Shown here in pieces: positions 7,987 through 16,604 of a stretch of 64,000 nt of DNA. A program made the translations under genes and the position numbers. The notes below the pieces were generated by a model. That model ran no database searches. It worked only from the letters and a program-made list of their open reading frames with translations, and was not told where the DNA came from. The first letter of the stretch is position 1; each line of letters begins with the position of its first letter. Source of the DNA: Candidatus Melainabacteria bacterium (GTDB lineage Bacteria; Cyanobacteriota; Vampirovibrionia; 2-02-FULL-35-15). Where the stretch lies: positions 118,532-182,531 of the forward strand of contig JAHFBG010000004.1 in NCBI GenBank assembly GCA_023250155.1. The letters run 5' to 3'.

Positions 7987-8187
7987 TTAAATAAAAGTTT
8001 TCTTTGTTTGTCCTACGGCTTCCTTTTCACCAGCGAATGCTAGTTCAGAAGCAGCAGAAAAGAATCCAGCTTGTTGTGATTCCCTTCTTGCAGTTTGAAG
8101 ATCCCCCGTAGCAGCAGCATCAGCAGCACGGCTTTGTCCAGCTATTGCTCCTACTGCAAAATCACCTGATCCAGTTAATATAAACAT
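7987..8187 (-). CDS. Small Ala/Gly-rich protein, 66 residues (cluster A)
   Basis: I do not recognise this protein. It is Ala-, Gly- and Gln-rich (AVGAIAGQSRAADAAATGD), followed by an amphipathic stretch and a basic C-terminus (GQTKKTFI). I chose the ATG at 8187 because a perfect GGAGGAG lies 6 nt upstream. A TTG two codons earlier would abut that site with no spacer. The gene ends at a strong terminator shared with the macro-domain gene. Composition and size are like the other small cluster A and B proteins, so it may be part of the same structure. Confidence 0.55.
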   Translation of the reverse strand: MFILTGSGDFAVGAIAGQSRAADAAATGDLQTARRESQQAGFFSAASELAFAGEKEAVGQTKKTFI

Positions 8188-8302
8188 ATTCAACTCCTCC
8201 TGTTTTACTCATTTATAAGATACGTGTTTAGTATAAATCTTTATAGTTAAGTGAAAGTTAAAACAATCAAGATATTTTTTAAAGAGGTATATAATTCGAC
8301 TT

Positions 8303-8331
8303 TTGACAAATTAATTACTTGCTTATAATAA
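8303..8331 (+). promoter_or_regulatory. Sigma-70-like promoter upstream of the 8417 gene
   Basis: TTGACA at 8303-8308 is followed by TATAAT at 8324-8329 (15-bp spacer) or TAATAA at 8326-8331 (17-bp spacer). An AAGTG-TTT-CACTT mini-hairpin lies just downstream. The match to the consensus is strong for this AT-rich genome and suggests high expression of the gene at 8417. Confidence 0.6.
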
Positions 8332-8416
8332 AGTGTTTCACTTTCTTTACTTTCTTTTAATAGAGCAGATGTATATTATAACTGTTCAATTAGAATAAAT
8401 TTATGGAGGCAAAAGT

Positions 8417-9046
8417 ATGTCTTGGATATCAGGCTTATCTTCAGGTGCAAGTATGGTCAATGGCTATATAATGATGGCAATGATGGAACAAACAATTAAG
8501 AAAGCTCATGAAAAATACGGACATCATGACCATCCATCTACAGACCCAGCTTCAACTACACCATCAAGGGCACCATTAACTCAAGGCAGTTCAGGACAGC
8601 AAAGATATGATAGTTTACTTGATTCTCGTAGTCCAAGTGAAGGAGATTCTTTTGTAAGGAGTGGTTCTCAAGGAAATACTTCGCCTAATACTAATGTTTC
8701 AAGTCAGCCTAATACTAATGGTTCAAGTCAGCCTATGAGTGATGAAGAAAAAATGAGCGCGATGGAACATGATATGGAAGGTATTGTTCGAGAGCAAATG
8801 AATAGTGATATGCTTCATGCGGCATCAATGCAAAAAGAAGAAGCAAAAGAAGAAACAAGATTACAAGAAGAACAGGAAGCACAAGAAGCACAAGAAGCAG
8901 CAGAAGAAGAAGCAGAAGAGGCGCAAGAAGTTAAAAATAAACAAGCAGAATATGAAGGAAGAGCAATGCTAGCAAGAAATGTAGAAATTGTAAGAAGAAG
9001 ACAAGAAGAACAAATGCGAGAACAACAACGACAACAAGCTGCATAA
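8417..9046 (+). CDS. Hypothetical protein with C-terminal Glu/Ala/Gln coiled coil (cluster A)
   Basis: I do not recognise this 209-residue protein. Residues 1-30 form a Ser/Met-rich amphipathic helix (SGLSSGASMVNGYIMMAMM). Residues of about 40-110 are a disordered Ser/Pro/Asn linker that includes a short repeat SQPNTNGSSQP. Residues of about 115-207 are a highly charged Glu/Ala/Gln/Arg coiled coil. No signal peptide is visible. A perfect GGAGG lies 7 nt before the ATG, and a strong promoter lies upstream. The layout (hydrophobic N-terminal helix, flexible linker, coiled coil) is seen in secreted and translocator-type proteins, but no family match is claimed. It converges on a TPR/YkgJ gene 13 bp away. 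Confidence 0.6.
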   Translation: MSWISGLSSGASMVNGYIMMAMMEQTIKKAHEKYGHHDHPSTDPASTTPSRAPLTQGSSGQQRYDSLLDSRSPSEGDSFVRSGSQGNTSPNTNVSSQPNTNGSSQPMSDEEKMSAMEHDMEGIVREQMNSDMLHAASMQKEEAKEETRLQEEQEAQEAQEAAEEEAEEAQEVKNKQAEYEGRAMLARNVEIVRRRQEEQMREQQRQQAA

Positions 9047-9059
9047 AAATAAACTGGCA

Positions 9060-11048
9060 CTACATAAAATTATGCTCTTGCCCAAACCATACAGGTATTG
9101 GGGCAAAATAACTTGCTCCAATTAAATTTTTATCAAGCAATTTAATAAATTTATTAAAAGATACTATATCTATGACTTTTCTTATATTTGTTAAACTCGT
9201 TGCATTATTGAACTGTTCAGAGAAGTAATTACATCCTGTTATCTTAAATCTATCTGTGGTTGTATAACCATAAACTTTGCACATATATGGAGCAGCTTCA
9301 TATACACTGCAGCCATTTGGAGCAAGTGCAGGACAATCAAAGATAAAATCTGAAGGATAAAACTTGTTTGCATTTCTTTCACTTCCAGGTATAAATGGTG
9401 GATCCTTTTTATACTTTTCTTTAAATTTGCTAACTATTTCTTTAGATTTTGTGTAAATTTGCTCTTGAAATTTTTTATCTTGTTTATCAAGCCAGGTTTT
9501 TAGATATAAGTATTCAGCATATGAAATATATGGAAAAGTTTTTTTACAGCACTCATTACAAGTAGCTTCAAAACAGGTATTTTGATTGATTCCATATTCA
9601 TTAGCAATGTTATCTTTTAACTCTACTGTTTTTGTATGGATGTCGTTTAATAACATTAAAGTTTCATTAATAGTTGTAGGTATTATTTCAGGGAAGTCTA
9701 CACTTAGTACTTTACAGATAATATTTCCTTTTGTTTGTAGCTCTCTTTTTTTTCTATATTCAATTAATTCACTTTCTGCATTGGCTTCATTATTTTCTAA
9801 TCTGTAAATCCAGGAAAATATTCTGTGCTTTTCAGAATGTGTAGATTTTGAAAGTAGTTTTTTAGCATTTTCTAACATATCTTCTTTAATGAATAACTCA
9901 ACTAAATATAAATTTAAATAAGACCCAATTGGATTAAGATTTGATTTGTTAAATTTGTCTACTAAAGCATCTATTTCATTTATTGTTTGAGTTTTAGATA
10001 GTTTAAAGATCAATCTTGATATCTGATTAGCAATTTCCTTATAATTGTTCAGTACAGGAAGTTCAAGATTAAAACCTGATAAAACAGATAAAATCAGAAA
10101 TGCTGCACTAAACATTGATTCAGGACTCATTAAGATATCTTTAATGAGATCTTCACTTAACGCTTGCTTAGGTAGTAACTTTTTAAATGAAACTAAAAAG
10201 TCATCTGTTTTATTTTCACAAAATAGATTCAATGAAATATAAAATTTGGCTAAGCTGTTATTAGGATTGATCTTTAAAGCTTCATTCAAATATAAATATG
10301 ATTTATCTAATTCAATTAAGTCGTGATACAGCATTCCAAGGTATAAATTCTTTTGTTCTGTATTGAAAGCTTGGTTCAAAGCTAAACCATCAACAAACAA
10401 TTGAATGCTTTTTTTATTTTCTAATCTTGAAATCACTTCATAAATCATGGCTAAATTTTTAGATTGTTCTGGAAATAAATCTAATAGTCTTTTACAGTAA
10501 TTTACAAACAAATTTTCTGGTAGTGCATTGTGAAGCAGCACTAGAACCCATATTTTACTAATCTCCTTATTTTTCCAGGTTTCATTCGATGAATTATCTT
10601 TTTCTTTGTTTTTAATTTTTGTTGTTATTAGTTTTAGGTAATTATCAACCTTTTCATTTAATGGTGCATATTGTTCTACAGATAGCCACTTTGCTATTTC
10701 TAATGTAGACTTAGCTACTAAAAAGGCATTATTTTCTAGTGCAAGTTCTGAAAGTAATATATAGGGTTCAGGAGAATCAAGAACTTCAAAACGAAGTTTT
10801 TTTGCAAGTTCATATGCATATTCAGGATCTGTTGTTTTAATTAAACTTATTAATTCTTTAATAGCTAGGGGAGCTACGCTAGGTGAAGATTCAATTGAAT
10901 TTCTTAAATAATCTTCTTTAGCTTTAGGGTCAATTATTTTGTTAGCAGATTCAAAAATAACAAAATCATTTTCACTACGATCAAATAAATTTGATGGTAA
11001 TGGTTTAATACCAGGTTCTACTAATAAGATCTCTAATGAGTGTTTCAT
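9060..11048 (-). CDS. TPR-repeat protein with C-terminal YkgJ-type cysteine cluster (paralog 1)
   Basis: This 662-residue protein has a long helical N-terminal part with TPR-like repeats, clearest at about residues 230-270 (LYLNEALKINPNNSLAKFYISL). The C-terminal 180 residues match YkgJ-type zinc/iron-binding domains. Cysteines occur at about residue 490-500 (CFEATCNECCKKTFPYISY) and at about 575-610 (DCPALAPNGCSVYEAAP, YMCKVYGY, GCNYF). YkgJ domains are thought to bind metal ions; the role of this fusion is unknown. A full-length paralog of 703 residues lies at 56026-58137. Both sit beside the unrecognised small-protein clusters, which suggests a shared job. Confidence 0.75.
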   Translation of the reverse strand: MKHSLEILLVEPGIKPLPSNLFDRSENDFVIFESANKIIDPKAKEDYLRNSIESSPSVAPLAIKELISLIKTTDPEYAYELAKKLRFEVLDSPEPYILLSELALENNAFLVAKSTLEIAKWLSVEQYAPLNEKVDNYLKLITTKIKNKEKDNSSNETWKNKEISKIWVLVLLHNALPENLFVNYCKRLLDLFPEQSKNLAMIYEVISRLENKKSIQLFVDGLALNQAFNTEQKNLYLGMLYHDLIELDKSYLYLNEALKINPNNSLAKFYISLNLFCENKTDDFLVSFKKLLPKQALSEDLIKDILMSPESMFSAAFLILSVLSGFNLELPVLNNYKEIANQISRLIFKLSKTQTINEIDALVDKFNKSNLNPIGSYLNLYLVELFIKEDMLENAKKLLSKSTHSEKHRIFSWIYRLENNEANAESELIEYRKKRELQTKGNIICKVLSVDFPEIIPTTINETLMLLNDIHTKTVELKDNIANEYGINQNTCFEATCNECCKKTFPYISYAEYLYLKTWLDKQDKKFQEQIYTKSKEIVSKFKEKYKKDPPFIPGSERNANKFYPSDFIFDCPALAPNGCSVYEAAPYMCKVYGYTTTDRFKITGCNYFSEQFNNATSLTNIRKVIDIVSFNKFIKLLDKNLIGASYFAPIPVWFGQEHNFM

Positions 11049-11195
11049 AAAGGAATATCTTATTTATCATATACCTAATTATTTGGATTGAGCATAATTA
11101 CATACAAATAGGTTTTTATAAAGATATTTATATAAAACTATAAAATAGAATAGAAGACAAAACAAGATATTAGATATACTTATGTTCTGTTATCT

Positions 11196-11999
11196 ATGCC
11201 ACCAATTACAAAACTAGGAACACAGCCTTTTATTTGGCTTATTGAATTAGGAGAAGCTTTTGGAAACTTTCTTCGTGCTTTATATTTTATTTTTACCGGG
11301 AAATTTGAAAAAAAAGAATTTATTGAACAAGCAAGCAAGTTTGGATTTGATACTTTACCAGTAGTTGCAGTAGTAAGTTTTTTTATAGGATTAGCACTAA
11401 CCCTTCAGATCTCAAAACAACTAATGGGTATTGGAAATACTGGCTCGCTTGGAACATCAGTGGCCGTATCCATAGTAAGAGAAATAGGTCCTGTTGTCGC
11501 TGGAGTCATGATAGCTGCTCGTATAGGTGGTGCTATGGCAGCTGAAATAGCTACTATGAGTGTTACTGAACAAATTGATGCCTTAAAGATTATGAAACTT
11601 GATCCTATAAGTTTTCTTGTAGCTCCAAGGCTTTTAGCGTCAATGATTATGACTCCTTTATTGACAGTCTTTGCTATTTATATTGGGAGTTTAGGTGGAA
11701 TGATTATAGCTATTGTTTATGTTCAGTTAGATCCATATATGTTTTTTGATTCATTTCGTGCAGTAGTTGGAAATAAAGATGTAATTATTGCATTAACAAA
11801 AGCCTTTGTTAATGGTATTTTAGTGGCTGTTTTGAGCTGTACTTTTGGTATGGAAACAGCTGGTGGTGCTGCTGGTGTAGGACAAACCACTACAAAATCA
11901 GTAGTCTGGGCAATGTTAGGAATATTTCTTTTCAACTTTTTAATAACAAACAGTGTATATTCAGTGGGAAAGGTACTTGATCCAGCATTTATAAAATGA
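11196..11999 (+). CDS. mlaE: MlaE-type ABC transporter permease
   Basis: MlaE is the inner-membrane permease of a phospholipid transport system acting between inner and outer membranes. This 267-residue protein shows the family core: GLALTLQ, the conserved SIVREIGPVVAGVMIAARIG stretch, ATMSVTEQIDAL with the MlaE Glu-Gln-Asp loop, LVAPRLLA, and a Gly/Ala-rich CTFGMETAGGAAGVG segment. Five to six membrane helices are predicted. Its stop overlaps the ATG of mlaF (ATGA), so the genes are translationally coupled. No Shine-Dalgarno is visible upstream of the ATG. Confidence 0.9.
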   Translation: MPPITKLGTQPFIWLIELGEAFGNFLRALYFIFTGKFEKKEFIEQASKFGFDTLPVVAVVSFFIGLALTLQISKQLMGIGNTGSLGTSVAVSIVREIGPVVAGVMIAARIGGAMAAEIATMSVTEQIDALKIMKLDPISFLVAPRLLASMIMTPLLTVFAIYIGSLGGMIIAIVYVQLDPYMFFDSFRAVVGNKDVIIALTKAFVNGILVAVLSCTFGMETAGGAAGVGQTTTKSVVWAMLGIFLFNFLITNSVYSVGKVLDPAFIK

Positions 12000-12709
12000 A
12001 TTTAATAGAAGTCCACAATGTAAGTAAAGCCTTTGATGACTTGGTTGTCCTTGATGATGTTTCTCTTATGGTAGTTCCTGGTGAGTGTGTTGCAATTGTT
12101 GGACCGTCAGGTGTTGGTAAATCTACTTTACTTAGAATTATTGCTGGCTTAGAAACAGCAGATAAAGGAAGGATCAAGATTAATGCAAAGCGTATAAGCA
12201 TGGTTTTTCAGTACAGTGCTTTATTAAACTCATATACAGTAGCAGAAAATATTGCTTTAGCACTGCATGAAACTAACCTTTCACATAAAGAGAAGATAGA
12301 AAAAGCAAAAGAAAAATTAAAACTTGTAGGATTAGAAAAATACCATGATTATTTACCAGACCAGCTTTCAGGTGGACAGAAAAAAAGAGTAAGTTTTGCA
12401 AGGGCAATTGCAAGTGAGCCTGAAGTGATACTTTATGATGAGCCTACATCAGGATTAGACCCCATACTATCCACACTAATTGAAGATTATATAAATCAAT
12501 TAGCCAGCCAATTTAAAGTAGCTAGTATTGTGGTTACGCACCAGATTTCTACTATTAAAAGAACGGCACAAAAAGTTATTATGTTATATAAAGGTAAGAT
12601 TGTTTGGGATGGAGCACCAAAAGAGTTTTTTAATTCAGATAATCCTTATGTAAAGCAGTTTGTATCTGCAGAAATAAAAGGACCAATGCCAGTTGCCTTG
12701 GTAGAATAA
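11996..12709 (+). CDS. mlaF: MlaF-type ABC transporter ATP-binding protein
   Basis: This is the ATPase that powers the MlaE permease. Walker A is GPSGVGKST (residues of about 37-45), the Q-loop is VFQYSALL, the signature is LSGGQKKR, Walker B is VILYDEPTSGLDP, and the H-loop is VVTHQ. At 237 residues it is a single-domain ATPase of usual length. It is coupled to mlaE by a 4-nt overlap and followed by mlaD after 15 nt, which gives the typical permease-ATPase-MCE order. Confidence 0.92.
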   Translation: MNLIEVHNVSKAFDDLVVLDDVSLMVVPGECVAIVGPSGVGKSTLLRIIAGLETADKGRIKINAKRISMVFQYSALLNSYTVAENIALALHETNLSHKEKIEKAKEKLKLVGLEKYHDYLPDQLSGGQKKRVSFARAIASEPEVILYDEPTSGLDPILSTLIEDYINQLASQFKVASIVVTHQISTIKRTAQKVIMLYKGKIVWDGAPKEFFNSDNPYVKQFVSAEIKGPMPVALVE

Positions 12710-12724
12710 TTTAAAGCTTTATTT

Positions 12725-13741
12725 ATGAAATATAAGAATGAAATAAAAATGGGTGTGTTTTTAATAACGGGTTTAGCCTTGTTAATCTTTGGCTGGGCCT
12801 ATTTACGTGAGTTTGCTATACATAAGCAACTTGATTTTACGGTGGTTTATAAAGATGTCATTGGTCTAACTAAAGGTTCTTTTATTAGAATTAATGGATT
12901 AAGGGTTGGTAGAGTTGATAGTTTGACCTTGGATACAAAAGAAAATAAAGTTCTTGTAAGCTCAAGGATTCAAATACCGAAGATTACTATACCGAATGAC
13001 TCAAAAATATATATTAGAACAAGTGGCTATGTCGGTGATAAATATCTAGATATAGAGTTAGGTATGTCAAGTGAGTTTATAATGAGTGGAGATGTTATAG
13101 TTGGTGAACCTGCTTTAGATGCTTTTAAGTCTTTAGAAAAAATTAGTCAAGTACTAAATCAAATTAATCCTACACTTATAGGTGAAAGTATCCAAGAGAT
13201 CACTACGAATGCAGCAAGTCTTGTTAAAAAAGCAGATAGTGTTGTAGAAAGTACAGATAAGGTAGTTAAAGGACTTCCAAGTGGTACAGAGCTAACGAAA
13301 CTAGTTGAAAATGCTCATGATACTGTAAATCAGTTAAATACTGCTATTGATAAAGCCCAACATTTGGCTACTGATACAAATACTCAGAACAATTTAAAAT
13401 CAATACTTACTCAAGCAAGTTCTGTTTCAGGAGATTTAAAAGATACTTTAAAAAATGCTAATACTCTTGCAAACAATAAAGAAGCATTTGAAAATGTAAA
13501 TGCACTCTTAGTTAGAGCTACTAAAATCATTGAACAATTAGATGAGCTACGGGCAGATCCATTAATCCAAAACGAATTACGAGAAACACTAACCAATGCA
13601 AATACTGCAGCAAAAAAAGTTGCATTTACAAGTGATGAGGTTTCTATGGCATTAAATCAAAGATTTATACTACCAAAATTGTTGTTTAGTAAACTATCTC
13701 CAACTAAGAAAAAAGTTGATAGAATTGATAATGCAAAATAA
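12725..13741 (+). CDS. mlaD: MlaD-type MCE-domain protein
   Basis: MCE proteins form the periplasmic lipid-binding ring or tube of Mla-type transporters. Residues of about 9-27 are a single membrane anchor (MGVFLITGLALLIFGWAYL). Residues of about 35-115 are the MCE domain, with GLTKGSFIRINGLRVGRV and SGYVGDKYLDIELG. The remaining 220 residues are helical with repeated A/N/T-rich segments, likely forming a coiled or tubular extension. The length of 338 is longer than E. coli MlaD (183) and closer to the MCE proteins of cyanobacteria-type systems. It ends the mlaEFD operon. Confidence 0.88.
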   Translation: MKYKNEIKMGVFLITGLALLIFGWAYLREFAIHKQLDFTVVYKDVIGLTKGSFIRINGLRVGRVDSLTLDTKENKVLVSSRIQIPKITIPNDSKIYIRTSGYVGDKYLDIELGMSSEFIMSGDVIVGEPALDAFKSLEKISQVLNQINPTLIGESIQEITTNAASLVKKADSVVESTDKVVKGLPSGTELTKLVENAHDTVNQLNTAIDKAQHLATDTNTQNNLKSILTQASSVSGDLKDTLKNANTLANNKEAFENVNALLVRATKIIEQLDELRADPLIQNELRETLTNANTAAKKVAFTSDEVSMALNQRFILPKLLFSKLSPTKKKVDRIDNAK

Positions 13742-13778
13742 AGTAAGAAAGGGGATATCAATAGCACTTGCAAGTATA

Positions 13779-13855
13779 GGATTTATCCGATTTATTCGGT
13801 AAATCCGATCCAATGAAAAGGATCGGTCAATGAAAGCTTCAACTTGTTTGAAGCT
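13779..13855. repeat. Three consecutive hairpins before tRNA-Ser (repeat family B copy 2)
   Basis: The first hairpin (13779-13806) pairs GGATTTATCCGA with TCGGTAAATCC around a TTTAT loop with one bulge. The second (13805-13826) has perfect 7-bp arms CCGATCC and GGATCGG. The third (13835-13855) has perfect 8-bp arms AGCTTCAA and TTGAAGCT with a 5-nt loop. The first resembles the hairpin at 3157-3186. The block separates mlaD from tRNA-Ser, and no T-run follows any stem. Confidence 0.6.
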
Positions 13856-13864
13856 ATAGGTGAA

Positions 13865-13951
13865 GGAAGAGTGTCCGAGTGGTTTAAGGAGGCAGTCTTG
13901 AAAACTGTTGATGCCGCAAGGTATCCGGGGGTTCGAATCCCTCCTCTTCCG
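13865..13951 (+). tRNA. tRNA-Ser (anticodon UGA)
   Basis: The acceptor stem pairs GGAAGAG (13865-13871) with CTCTTCC (13944-13950), and G is the discriminator base. The anticodon loop CTTGAAA carries TGA inside a GCAGT/ACTGT stem. A long variable arm (GATGCCGCAAGGTATC) identifies a class II tRNA, as expected for serine. The T-arm contains GGTTCGAATCC. CCA is not encoded. It reads UCA and, by wobble, other UCN codons. Confidence 0.95.
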
Positions 13952-14017
13952 TTTTGTAAAAATAATTAGTAAAACTATATTTTATTTGACGATAATTTTT
14001 TATGATAAGAGCTATAC

Positions 14018-14761
14018 ATGTCAGCAATACTTACAGAAAAACCTAAAGAAAAAGAAAGTTTTGGTAAAACTCAGAGAAAAGACTTGTGGTGGTTTGAGCC
14101 ATTAGTTTATGCTGTTGGATTTGGAGCTTTTATATTTTATGCGACTTGGGCAGCTTTTCAAGGAAAGCATTATGAATATGGTCCATATCTATCACCATTT
14201 TATTCACCACTTATAGTTGTGGATTGGTGGAAGTTTTCCCCAGCTTTTTTAATTCTTTGGATACCAGCTGGCTTTAGAATGACTTGTTATTATTACAGAA
14301 AAGCATATTATCGTTCTTATTTTATGGATCCACCTGCCTGCGGAGTTAGTGAAGGGTGTAAAAAATATACAGGGGAAACAGCCTTTCCGCTTATCTTTCA
14401 AAACTTACATAGATATTTTTTACTTGGCGCAAGTGTGCTTTTGTGTTTCTTATGGGGTGATGTAATTAAAGCATTCAATTTTAATGGGCATTTTGGAGTA
14501 GGTGTAGGTTCATTGGTTTTACTAGCAAACACTTTTTTATTAACAATGTACTCTTTAACCTGCCACTCATTTAGACATTTAATTGGTGGTTTTAAAGATA
14601 GTTTCAAATGTGGTTATCAATATAACTTGTATGAAAAAATTAGTTGTGGTAATAAACATCATATGTTTTGGGCTTGGGTAAGCCTTTTTATGGTTGGTTT
14701 TGCAGATCTTTATGTAAGACTTTGTTCAATGGGAATTTGGACAGATGTTAGATTAATATGA
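14018..14761 (+). CDS. sdhC: Succinate dehydrogenase membrane (cytochrome b) subunit
   Basis: This 247-residue protein is the membrane anchor of the succinate dehydrogenase encoded with the next two genes. About five hydrophobic helices are visible, with conserved His residues in NLHRYFLLGAS, LTCHSFRHLIGG and CGNKHHMFW that can ligate heme. It has no other identifying domain; the call relies on these helices and on the sdhA and sdhB genes that follow. The large single anchor is the type found in several non-proteobacterial SDHs. No Shine-Dalgarno precedes the ATG. Confidence 0.8.
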   Translation: MSAILTEKPKEKESFGKTQRKDLWWFEPLVYAVGFGAFIFYATWAAFQGKHYEYGPYLSPFYSPLIVVDWWKFSPAFLILWIPAGFRMTCYYYRKAYYRSYFMDPPACGVSEGCKKYTGETAFPLIFQNLHRYFLLGASVLLCFLWGDVIKAFNFNGHFGVGVGSLVLLANTFLLTMYSLTCHSFRHLIGGFKDSFKCGYQYNLYEKISCGNKHHMFWAWVSLFMVGFADLYVRLCSMGIWTDVRLI

Positions 14762-14812
14762 TTAGCGTATCGTGGGTAGCGGATAGGAGAACAGAGAACA
14801 AAAGGATGGGAT

Positions 14813-16561
14813 TTGCAAGTGAGTACATTAGATCGTTTTGAAATTCATGAACATGATGTCATTGTAATTGGTGCTGGTGGAGCAGGTCTTAGAGCAGCTA
14901 TTGAAGCTTCAACAAATGGAGCCTCTGTAGGTTTAGTTTGTAAGTCTCTTTTAGGAAAAGCACATACTGTAATGGCAGAAGGTGGTATTGCAGCAGCAGT
15001 AGCAAATGTAGATAAACAAGATGATTGGCAAGTCCACTTTAAAGACACAATGAAAGGTGGAAAGTTCTTAAACAATTGGCGAATGGCACAACTACATGCT
15101 CAGGAAGCACCTGAAAGAGTTTTAGAACTTGAGCGATGGGGTGCACTTTTTGACAGAACAAATGATGGAACTATTTTACAAAGACCATTTGGTGGGCATA
15201 CCTATAAGAGACTTTGTCACGTAGGTGATAGAACAGGACTTGAAATGATTAGAACACTTCAAGACAAAGGTGTTCACATGGGTATAGATGTCTACATGGA
15301 ATGTACCATTACCAAACTTTTAAAAGATGATGGAAAAATCTCTGGTGCATTTGGATATTGGAGAGAAAATGGAAAGTTTGTGATTTTTAAAGCTAAATCC
15401 ATTATCCTTGCAACGGGTGGAGTAGGAAAAGCATATAAAGTCACTTCAAACTCATGGGAATATACAGCAGATGGACAAATACTAGCTTATGATGCTGGTG
15501 CTGAACTGATTGATACTGAATTTATTCAGTTTCATCCTACAGGAATGATATGGCCGCCTGGAGTGATTGGAATACTTGTAACAGAAGCAGTTCGTGGTGA
15601 AGGTGGAGTTTTAAAAAATAAAGATGGTTTTCGTTTTATGGAAAAATACGATCCTGAAAGAATGGAACTATCAACACGTGATGTAGTAGCAAGATCAATT
15701 TATCTGGAAAATAAAGACGGACGTGGTTCTCCACATGGAGGAGCATTTCTAGATATTAGTCATAAAGGTGCTGACTATATAAAGAAAAAACTTCCAAGCA
15801 TGTATCATCAGTTTAAAGAACTAGCTGATGTGGATATAACGACAGGACCTATGGAAGTAGGACCTACATGCCATTATTCAATGGGTGGTGTAAAGGTAGA
15901 AGCAGATACTACTGCTACATCTATACCAGGGCTATTTGCAGCAGGTGAAGTCGCTGGTGGAATGCATGGTGCAAATAGATTGGGTGGAAATTCACTTTCT
16001 GATTTATTAGTATTTGGACGTAGAGCGGGACTGCATGCAAGTGAATATGCAAAGAAAAACTCATCAAAACTAAAGCTTGATGAAAATGAAATGAAATTAG
16101 CAGAGAAAGAAATGATTTCTTTTTTTGAAAGAGATGAAGGTGAAAATCCATACTCTGTTCATACTGATCTCCAAGAATTAATGCAAAATAAAGTTGGGAT
16201 ATTTAGAATAGAAGAAGATTTAAAGTATGCTATAGAGCAGTTGAAAATTCTTAAAGAAAGAGCTAAGAAAACCAAAATAGAAGGATCAAGAATGTACAAT
16301 CCTGGGTGGCACATGGCATATGACTTACAAAACATGATTATATATTCAGAAGCCATTGCAAAATGTGCACTACAAAGGAAAGAAAGTAGAGGAGCACACA
16401 GTCGCATAGATTATCCAAATACAGATCCTGAACATGGCAAATGGAATAGTATAGTTAAAAAATCAAACGATGGTTCATTGGTTATTGAAAAATCTCCATT
16501 ACCAGAGATGCCAAAGGAATTACAAGATTTGCTTAAAGAAAAGGATTTGGTTAAAAAATAA
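14813..16561 (+). CDS. sdhA: Succinate dehydrogenase flavoprotein subunit
   Basis: SdhA oxidises succinate to fumarate using covalently bound FAD. The N-terminus has the dinucleotide motif VIGAGGAGLRAA. The segment GKAHTVMAEGGIAAA contains the His expected to carry the covalent flavin. RPFGGHTYKR, IQFHPTGM, RGEGG and the C-terminal HGANRLGGNSLSDLLVFGRRAG carry substrate and FAD contacts. At 582 residues it has the usual length. I take the TTG at 14813, because AAAGGA lies 6 nt upstream; the GTG at 14819 is the alternative. Confidence 0.93.
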   Translation: MQVSTLDRFEIHEHDVIVIGAGGAGLRAAIEASTNGASVGLVCKSLLGKAHTVMAEGGIAAAVANVDKQDDWQVHFKDTMKGGKFLNNWRMAQLHAQEAPERVLELERWGALFDRTNDGTILQRPFGGHTYKRLCHVGDRTGLEMIRTLQDKGVHMGIDVYMECTITKLLKDDGKISGAFGYWRENGKFVIFKAKSIILATGGVGKAYKVTSNSWEYTADGQILAYDAGAELIDTEFIQFHPTGMIWPPGVIGILVTEAVRGEGGVLKNKDGFRFMEKYDPERMELSTRDVVARSIYLENKDGRGSPHGGAFLDISHKGADYIKKKLPSMYHQFKELADVDITTGPMEVGPTCHYSMGGVKVEADTTATSIPGLFAAGEVAGGMHGANRLGGNSLSDLLVFGRRAGLHASEYAKKNSSKLKLDENEMKLAEKEMISFFERDEGENPYSVHTDLQELMQNKVGIFRIEEDLKYAIEQLKILKERAKKTKIEGSRMYNPGWHMAYDLQNMIIYSEAIAKCALQRKESRGAHSRIDYPNTDPEHGKWNSIVKKSNDGSLVIEKSPLPEMPKELQDLLKEKDLVKK

Positions 16562-16604
16562 CGAAAGGACAGGTTTTACCTGCCCATACTTAGAGGAAAA
16601 CACC

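Noticed and set aside
8417..9046. Assignment as a type III translocator
   Set aside because: Only general layout (hydrophobic N-terminus, linker, coiled coil) supports it; no motif is recognised.
8815..9060. Cys/Ser-rich open frame on the minus strand
   Set aside because: It is the antisense of the Glu/Ala/Gln coiled coil at 8417-9046.
13908..14105. Open frame across tRNA-Ser and the sdhC start
   Set aside because: It overlaps the tRNA and runs in another frame of sdhC.
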